Assembly: GCA_028873525.1 (NCBI GenBank)
Contig: JAGWIM010000011.1
Coordinates: forward strand, 1-33,106
Source: Pseudomonadota bacterium
GTDB taxonomy: Bacteria; Pseudomonadota; Alphaproteobacteria; Rickettsiales; SXRF01
Direction of reading: 5' to 3'
Length of the DNA stretch: 33,106 nt
Program-made: the position numbers and the translations under genes
Shown: in pieces, positions 27,996 to 33,106 of the stretch
Layout: each line of letters begins with the position of its first letter
How positions within the stretch are numbered: position 1 is the first letter of the stretch
The notes under the pieces: generated by a model
Databases searched by the model: none
Told to the model about the DNA's origin: nothing
The model's input: the letters and a program-made list of their open reading frames with translations, nothing else

Positions 27996-28827
27996 TGGCG
28001 ATACCCTCATTAAATTCCCTGACCGCTTTCCCCGCGCCGTCCGGATGTTCCCACACGGCGGTGATCGCCGCGATAAAATCCGCACCGGCCTTGACGAGCG
28101 GTGCACAGTTGGCAGGCGTAATACCACCGATGCCCACGCAGGGCAAGACCATAAATTCCTGCCACCATTCAAGAATGTCCGGGCTGGGCGTGCCATACAT
28201 CGCCAGCTTTTCCGGCGATTTGCTTCTGGTCGGGTAAAATGCCCCGAACGCCACGTAATCCGCGCCTTCCTCGCCCGCCACCATGGCCAGGTGCTTCGAG
28301 TCATGACAGGAGACGCCGATAATCTTATCCGCGCCGATAATTTTTCTGATAGCGGCAATGGGATTTTTCTCTTTTCTCCTCTCCCCTTGTGGGAGAGGAC
28401 GGTTTGCCTTGGACTTACGCTCTTGTAAGTCCTTAGGCAAACCGAGGAGAGGGGGATTCTTCTTTTTGTCACCCTCTCCCTGACCCTCCCCCATCAAGGG
28501 GGAGGGGAAATTAGAAAGATCTTCCTGCCCCAGATGCACGCCGTCGGCGCCGCATTTCGCCGCAAGGTCCGGCCGGTCATTTAAAATGAGGGCTGCGCCA
28601 TGTTCGTGGCAGATGGGCAGCAGCGTCTCGGCGGCTTTCAGGATTTCTGCATCGGCGGCATGTTTCAGCCTGAGCTGAAACGCGCCGATAATATTTTTAT
28701 GACCCTCTGCTTGCGCAGAGATGGCCCCGCCGGAAAAGGCGTTCTTCAATGCCTCCGCGAATTCCGGCAACTCAATGAGGGGAGGAGAAATGAGGTAGAG
28801 GCGGCAATGACGGGGCGAAATGTCCAC
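27982..28827 (-). CDS. thiE: Thiamine-phosphate synthase with in-frame repeat insertion
   Basis: LILNDRPDLAAKCGADGVHLGQEDL, IIGVSCHDSKHL, ADYVAFGAFYPTRSK, GIGGITPAN. Confidence 0.92.
   Translation of the reverse strand: MDISPRHCRLYLISPPLIELPEFAEALKNAFSGGAISAQAEGHKNIIGAFQLRLKHAADAEILKAAETLLPICHEHGAALILNDRPDLAAKCGADGVHLGQEDLSNFPSPLMGEGQGEGDKKKNPPLLGLPKDLQERKSKANRPLPQGERRKEKNPIAAIRKIIGADKIIGVSCHDSKHLAMVAGEEGADYVAFGAFYPTRSKSPEKLAMYGTPSPDILEWWQEFMVLPCVGIGGITPANCAPLVKAGADFIAAITAVWEHPDGAGKAVREFNEGIANVHI
28376..28509. repeat. Palindromic repeat element inside thiE
   Basis: GGTTTGCCTTGGACTTAC-GCTCTT-GTAAGTCCTTAGGCAAACC stem (28401-28443) flanked by CTCTCCCCTTGTGGGAGAG and ACCCTCTCCCTGACCCTCCCCCATCAAGGGGGAGGG. 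Confidence 0.9.
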
Positions 28828-28832
28828 ACTGA

Positions 28833-29564
28833 TCAGCGGTGTTTGGGGCGATTTCTTTTTACATGATTGGCAAAGGTGATGTAGTCGTCAAACGGCATGG
28901 AGGCCTTTTGACCCCTGGAATCTTCCAATATAATGGATTTATGTGTTAAGCTCCTATCCTCAAATCGCACTCTTTCCAGGCAACCAGAGAGTTTTTCCGA
29001 AACACGGGTGACATAATTTGAGATTCTTTTGTCAGCATAAAATTCCCGCCAGAGCTGGATGAATCGTTCGGCGTGTGCATTCAATATGGGGGTGACCGCT
29101 TCAATCTGAGCCTCGGTAAGAGGCGCAGGCTTTCTGGAGCGCTTCTTCTTTCCGGAGAGATTTTTTTTACCGTTATTTTCATGATAGGCGTCATTGCTGC
29201 TAGGGAGCAATCGCATATAATGAGCATGGTTGTCGCCTATGTTTTCAACCAGCTCAAATTTGCTTTCGCGGTTGGTGTTTTTATCAATGACATGCACATG
29301 GGCAGGCCCGTGCTCTTCACCGCGGGTGTTTTTGCAGGGCAGATTTTTCTCGCCATGTTGTTGCGATGAATGAAAACCACTGCCCGGTTTTTCTCCTGAT
29401 TCGGCCATTTTTTCAGTGAGGTTTCGCTCGGCTTGCATGACCGCAACGTGATCCTGTTCGGGCGGGCCATACATTACGATGCAAAAACCGCCATAGTGGA
29501 AGCCCCAACCATATTGCCCCTGTTGCGGGGGAACAATTTGTTCGAAGTCTTTAAGTTTGTTCAT
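28833..29564 (-). CDS. DUF4160-like domain protein
   Basis: EEHGPAHVHVIDKNTNRESKFEL resembles the DUF4160 H-x-H-V core; ILNAHAERFIQLWREFYA resembles its C-terminal helix. Start MNKLKDFEQI at 29564. Confidence 0.5.
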   Translation of the reverse strand: MNKLKDFEQIVPPQQGQYGWGFHYGGFCIVMYGPPEQDHVAVMQAERNLTEKMAESGEKPGSGFHSSQQHGEKNLPCKNTRGEEHGPAHVHVIDKNTNRESKFELVENIGDNHAHYMRLLPSSNDAYHENNGKKNLSGKKKRSRKPAPLTEAQIEAVTPILNAHAERFIQLWREFYADKRISNYVTRVSEKLSGCLERVRFEDRSLTHKSIILEDSRGQKASMPFDDYITFANHVKRNRPKHR

Positions 29565-29565
29565 G

Positions 29566-30525
29566 TCAAAACCCACCCTTATAAATCCCGATAATATTTT
29601 CCAGCAGCTTGAGCGCCTCGGCGCGCGGCCGCTGGAAGGTATTGCGGCCGATGATGGAGCCGTTGGCGCCGCCGTCGCGCAGGCCGCGTACCTCGTCCAA
29701 TAGCTCCTGCCCGCTCTTGGCGTTGCCTCCGGAAAACACGACGATGCGCCGCCCGGCAAAGCACGCCTGCCTCACATGCCGGATGCGCTCGGCCAGCGTG
29801 GCCACCGGAATCTTTTCCGCCTCATAGACTTTCTTGGCTTCCGGCTGCTCGATGTGCGCCGTCGGCGGCTTGACCTTGATGATGTGTGCGCCCAGCAGCG
29901 CTGCCATGTGCGCCGCATAGGCAGTGACATCAATGGCGGTTTCGCCTTCCTTGCTTAAATTCCCGCCGCGCGGGTACGACCAGATGACGGTGGCGATGCC
30001 TGCCGCCCTGGCCTCGCATGAAAGCTCGCGGATTTCCTCCATCATGGCCAGCGCAGCGTGCGAGCCGGGATAAATGGTGAATCCGATGGCGGCGCAGCCG
30101 AGGCGCACGGCGTCATCCACCGATCCGGTCACCGCCTGGTCGGGCGCGGCGTCCTTGGGCGCGAGGGAATTGGCGCTGTTGGCTTTAAGGATGGTCGGGA
30201 TTTTCCCGGCGAACGTATCTGCCCCGGTTTCCAGCATCCCCAGCGGCGCGGCATAAGCCGAAAGTCCGGCATCAACGGCCAGTTGGTAATGGTAATGCGG
30301 GTCGTAGGCCGCCGGGTTCCGCGCGAAGCTGCGCGCCGGGCCGTGCTCGAATCCCTGGTCAACCGGCAGGATGACGAGCCTGCCCGTGCCGCCGAGCTTG
30401 CCATGCATCAGGACACGCGCGAGGTTTGCTTTGGTGGCGGCGGATGCGCCCTCATAACGCGAGAGGATTTTTTTCACCTCGGGCGTCAGCGTTTCGATGT
30501 TTTTTACTTTGGTCATGGGTTTCAT
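29566..30525 (-). CDS. fba: Class I fructose-bisphosphate aldolase (DhnA/FbaB type)
   Basis: LVILPVDQGFEHGPARSF, IIKVKPP Schiff-base region, RRIVVFSGGNAKS. Confidence 0.93.
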   Translation of the reverse strand: MKPMTKVKNIETLTPEVKKILSRYEGASAATKANLARVLMHGKLGGTGRLVILPVDQGFEHGPARSFARNPAAYDPHYHYQLAVDAGLSAYAAPLGMLETGADTFAGKIPTILKANSANSLAPKDAAPDQAVTGSVDDAVRLGCAAIGFTIYPGSHAALAMMEEIRELSCEARAAGIATVIWSYPRGGNLSKEGETAIDVTAYAAHMAALLGAHIIKVKPPTAHIEQPEAKKVYEAEKIPVATLAERIRHVRQACFAGRRIVVFSGGNAKSGQELLDEVRGLRDGGANGSIIGRNTFQRPRAEALKLLENIIGIYKGGF

Positions 30526-30932
30526 GCGGCCTCCTTAAGCCACTGGATGCATAAATCTTTTGTATCCTCGTACGGCAGCAAGTCAAGTGCTTCGTACTCG
30601 CCGCTGATGAGTTCCGCGCCGATCTGCCCGGCGATGTCGGCCAGCTTTTCCCGGATTTCCGGCGGCGCCGACGAGCGAAGAAACATATGCCCCAGTTGCA
30701 AAGCGGCCACGGCTTCCGCGCCGGCATCGCCGCAATCGAGGATGAAGCGCGAAGATACCCCCGGGTGGTATTTTTTCGCCTGCCCGTACATATGCAGGAG
30801 GTACAAGCTTCCGGCATAAAAAATCGCCTCCGGCGCGCTTTGTAAAATGACGGGCTTGCCTGATTCCGCCGCCGCCGCCAGCGCCGATTCCACGTGCTCG
30901 ATCGTATGGACGATGATGACGCGCCGGGTCAT
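30522..30932 (-). CDS. Hypothetical protein, possibly aldolase-like TIM-barrel fragment
   Basis: SGKPVILQSAPEAIFYAGSLYLLHMYGQAKKYHPG...FILDCGDAG; overlaps pgk end and fba start by 4 nt each. Confidence 0.65.
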   Translation of the reverse strand: MTRRVIIVHTIEHVESALAAAAESGKPVILQSAPEAIFYAGSLYLLHMYGQAKKYHPGVSSRFILDCGDAGAEAVAALQLGHMFLRSSAPPEIREKLADIAGQIGAELISGEYEALDLLPYEDTKDLCIQWLKEAA

Positions 30933-32158
30933 GCGCGGGAGCGCGCCTTGCGGCTTGCGCGTTCAAGCACTGCCACGCCCGGCAGCTCCTTTCCTTCCAG
31001 CCATTCGAGGAACGCACCGCCGGCCGCCGAAAGATAGCTGAAGCCGTCTTCCAGCCCGGCGCGGGCGAGCGCCGCCACCGTGTCGCCGCCGCCGCCGATG
31101 GAGCGCAGTTGTTTCTTTCCGGTAAGCAGCGCGATGTAGCGCGCCAGCATGATGGTGCCGCTGTCGAACGGCGCGGTTTCAAATGCGCCCATGGGGCCGT
31201 TCCACACGGCGGTCTTGCACGGGATTACCGCCTCGCAGAACAGCTTCACCGTTGCCGGGCCGATGTCGGCGGCGATACCCCAGGCGGGTATATGATCCAC
31301 CCCCACCACTTTATTGCCGCGCTGCGATTCGAGGCTCCGCGCCACCACCACGTCCACCGGCAGCACGATGCGGCAGCCTTTTTTCCCGGCGCGCGCGAGG
31401 ATGTTTTTCGCCGTGTTTTTAAGGCTCTTTTCCACGAGCGACTTGCCGACATCGTACCCCTCCGCGTAGAGAAACGTGTTGGCCATCGCGCCGCCGATGA
31501 CCAGCACATCCACCACCGAGGTGAGATTCTCCAGCAGCGCCAGCTTGCTCGAGATTTTCGAGCCGCCGACGATGGCCGCCACCGGCCTTGCGGTCTTGGA
31601 GAAGATGCGTTGCAGCATATGCAGTTCTTCCTCCATCAGCCGCCCGACGGCGGAAGGAAGCACGGAGGCAATGCCGGTGATCGAGGCGTGTCTGCGGTGC
31701 GAGCAGGAGAAGGCGTCATTGACGAACACGTCGCCGAGCGAGGCCAGATCGCGCGCGAATTGCACGTCGCCTTTTTCCTCCTCCGGATGGAAGCGCAGAT
31801 TTTCCAAGAGCAGCACTTCGCCGGGTTTTAATCTGGCTACCGCCTCGCGCGCCGCCGGGCCGACGCAATCGACGCCGAACTGCACCGGCCTTCCGCCAAG
31901 CGCTTCCGAAATCGCATCCACCAGCGGCGACAGCGACAGCGACGGCACGAATATGCCGCCCGGCCGGTCGAAATGCGACAGCAGCACGATGCGGGCTTTC
32001 TTTTTGACGAGGTATTGCAGCGTCGGCAGCAGGCGCAGGATGCGCGTGCTGTCGGTAACTCTGCCGCCCTGCATCGGCACGTTGAGGTCGGCGCGCACCA
32101 GCACGGTCTTGCCCGCGACCTCCAGGTCTTCCAGCCGCCGGAACGTTATTCTGCCCAT
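30929..32158 (-). CDS. pgk: Phosphoglycerate kinase
   Basis: VLVRADLNVP, LLSHFDRPGG, VGGSKISSKL, WNGPMGAFE, GGGDTVAAL. Start MGRITFRRLEDL at 32158. Confidence 0.96.
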   Translation of the reverse strand: MGRITFRRLEDLEVAGKTVLVRADLNVPMQGGRVTDSTRILRLLPTLQYLVKKKARIVLLSHFDRPGGIFVPSLSLSPLVDAISEALGGRPVQFGVDCVGPAAREAVARLKPGEVLLLENLRFHPEEEKGDVQFARDLASLGDVFVNDAFSCSHRRHASITGIASVLPSAVGRLMEEELHMLQRIFSKTARPVAAIVGGSKISSKLALLENLTSVVDVLVIGGAMANTFLYAEGYDVGKSLVEKSLKNTAKNILARAGKKGCRIVLPVDVVVARSLESQRGNKVVGVDHIPAWGIAADIGPATVKLFCEAVIPCKTAVWNGPMGAFETAPFDSGTIMLARYIALLTGKKQLRSIGGGGDTVAALARAGLEDGFSYLSAAGGAFLEWLEGKELPGVAVLERASRKARSRA

Positions 32159-33106
32159 AAGCGCGCAACATCCAGCATACGGCAGGCGAACGCCCATTCA
32201 TTGTCGTACCACGCGGCGACGCGGCAGAATCGTTTATTGGTGACGAAGGTGCCGGTCAAATCGGCGATGCTGCTATACCCCATATGGGTATAATCCACCG
32301 ACACCAGCGGCTCGCTGGAGGTGCCGAGGATGCCTTTGAGACTGCCCGCCGCCGCTTTCTGAAACGCCGCATTGATTTCATCTTTTGCCGTATCGCGCCT
32401 GGTGAGGAAGGTGAGGTCGATCAGCGACACGTTGGGCACCGGCACGCGGATGGATACGCCGTCGAGCTTGCCCTTCAATTCAGGCAGGACCAGGCCGATG
32501 GTTCCCGCCGCGCCGGTTTTGGTCGGGATCATCGACATCGCCGCCGAGCGGGCGCGGCGCAAATCCTTGTGGCTGTTGTCCACCAGGTTCTGGTCGCCGG
32601 TATAGGCGTGGATGGTTGTCATAAACCCTGATTCGATGCCGATGGCCTCATGCAATACTTTAATAACCGGCGCCAAGCCATTGGTGGTACAGGAGCCGAC
32701 CGAGATGACCTTGGAATATTTTTTCAGCATTTCGTTGTTGACACCGAACACAATCGTGGCGTCGGCATCTTCGGCGGGGGCGGAGATAATCACTTTTTTT
32801 GCGCCGCCCTCGAGATGCTGCGCGGCGTCGGCGCGCTGGTTGAACTTGCCAGAGCATTCGAGCACGAGATCGACTCCCATACCCCCCCAGGGTACAAGTT
32901 TCGGGTCGCGGTGATGCGAGAGCTTTACGATTTTTCCGCCGATGACGAGGTTCTCTCCCGCGACGGCAACGCCCTGCGCGAAGCGCCCATGCACCGAATC
33001 GTATTTCAGCAGATGCGCGTGCGTTTCGGCGGGAGCGGGACCGTTGACGGCGGCCAGATCAATGTCCTTTGCGCCCGTTTCAAAAATAGCGCGCACCACG
33101 CACCGC
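32146..33106 (-). CDS. gap: Glyceraldehyde-3-phosphate dehydrogenase (5' truncated by window)
   Basis: SVGSCTTNGLAPVIKVL, HAYTGDQNLVD, RARSAAMSMIPTKTGAA, WYDNEW. Confidence 0.97.
   Translation of the reverse strand, partial: RCVVRAIFETGAKDIDLAAVNGPAPAETHAHLLKYDSVHGRFAQGVAVAGENLVIGGKIVKLSHHRDPKLVPWGGMGVDLVLECSGKFNQRADAAQHLEGGAKKVIISAPAEDADATIVFGVNNEMLKKYSKVISVGSCTTNGLAPVIKVLHEAIGIESGFMTTIHAYTGDQNLVDNSHKDLRRARSAAMSMIPTKTGAAGTIGLVLPELKGKLDGVSIRVPVPNVSLIDLTFLTRRDTAKDEINAAFQKAAAGSLKGILGTSSEPLVSVDYTHMGYSSIADLTGTFVTNKRFCRVAAWYDNEWAFACRMLDVARLWAE

Noticed and set aside
27996-28472. N-terminal extension of the 27432-28472 ORF
   Set aside because: It is thiE read out of frame; the true start is most likely MSTYDD at 27995.
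29565-29759. N-terminal extension of the 28833-29759 ORF
   Set aside because: It is fba read out of frame; MNKLKDF at 29564 is the likely start.

Overview
This is an alphaproteobacterial-type chromosomal window made mostly of core housekeeping genes. Left to right it carries: 3' end of a PhoR-like kinase, then pstC-pstA-pstB, a PAS_5-like protein, rplM-rpsI, argC, a gamma-carbonic anhydrase-like gene and an unknown membrane protein (all +); thiD, glmM, ftsH, tilS (-); a lone receiver domain (+); cpoB, pal, tolB (-); a SlyB-like lipoprotein and a DUF5384-like gene (+); tolA, tolR, tolQ, ybgC, ruvB, ruvA, ruvC, yebC (-); an OmpA-like protein, suhB-like, efp, a hypothetical, thiE, a DUF4160-like gene, class I fba, a hypothetical, pgk and partial gap (-). 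I recognised no rRNA, tRNA or CRISPR array. The most unusual signals are: (1) short palindromic or heptamer repeats read in frame inside housekeeping genes (pstC, thiD, tilS, ruvA, thiE), resembling Rickettsia palindromic elements in principle; (2) eight copies of a fixed-geometry 19-bp motif, NATAC-YCCC-N5-RTANN, seven of them inside genes and read in different frames; (3) a tol-pal cluster split between tolA and tolB by a ~1.8-kb opposite-strand cassette whose first gene has a highly folded ~200-nt leader that buries its Shine-Dalgarno sequence; (4) composite REP-like elements with a shared core and interchangeable ends; (5) an Mrr-nuclease remnant fused to the end of ruvB. All assignments are from reading the sequence and translations; no database search was run.
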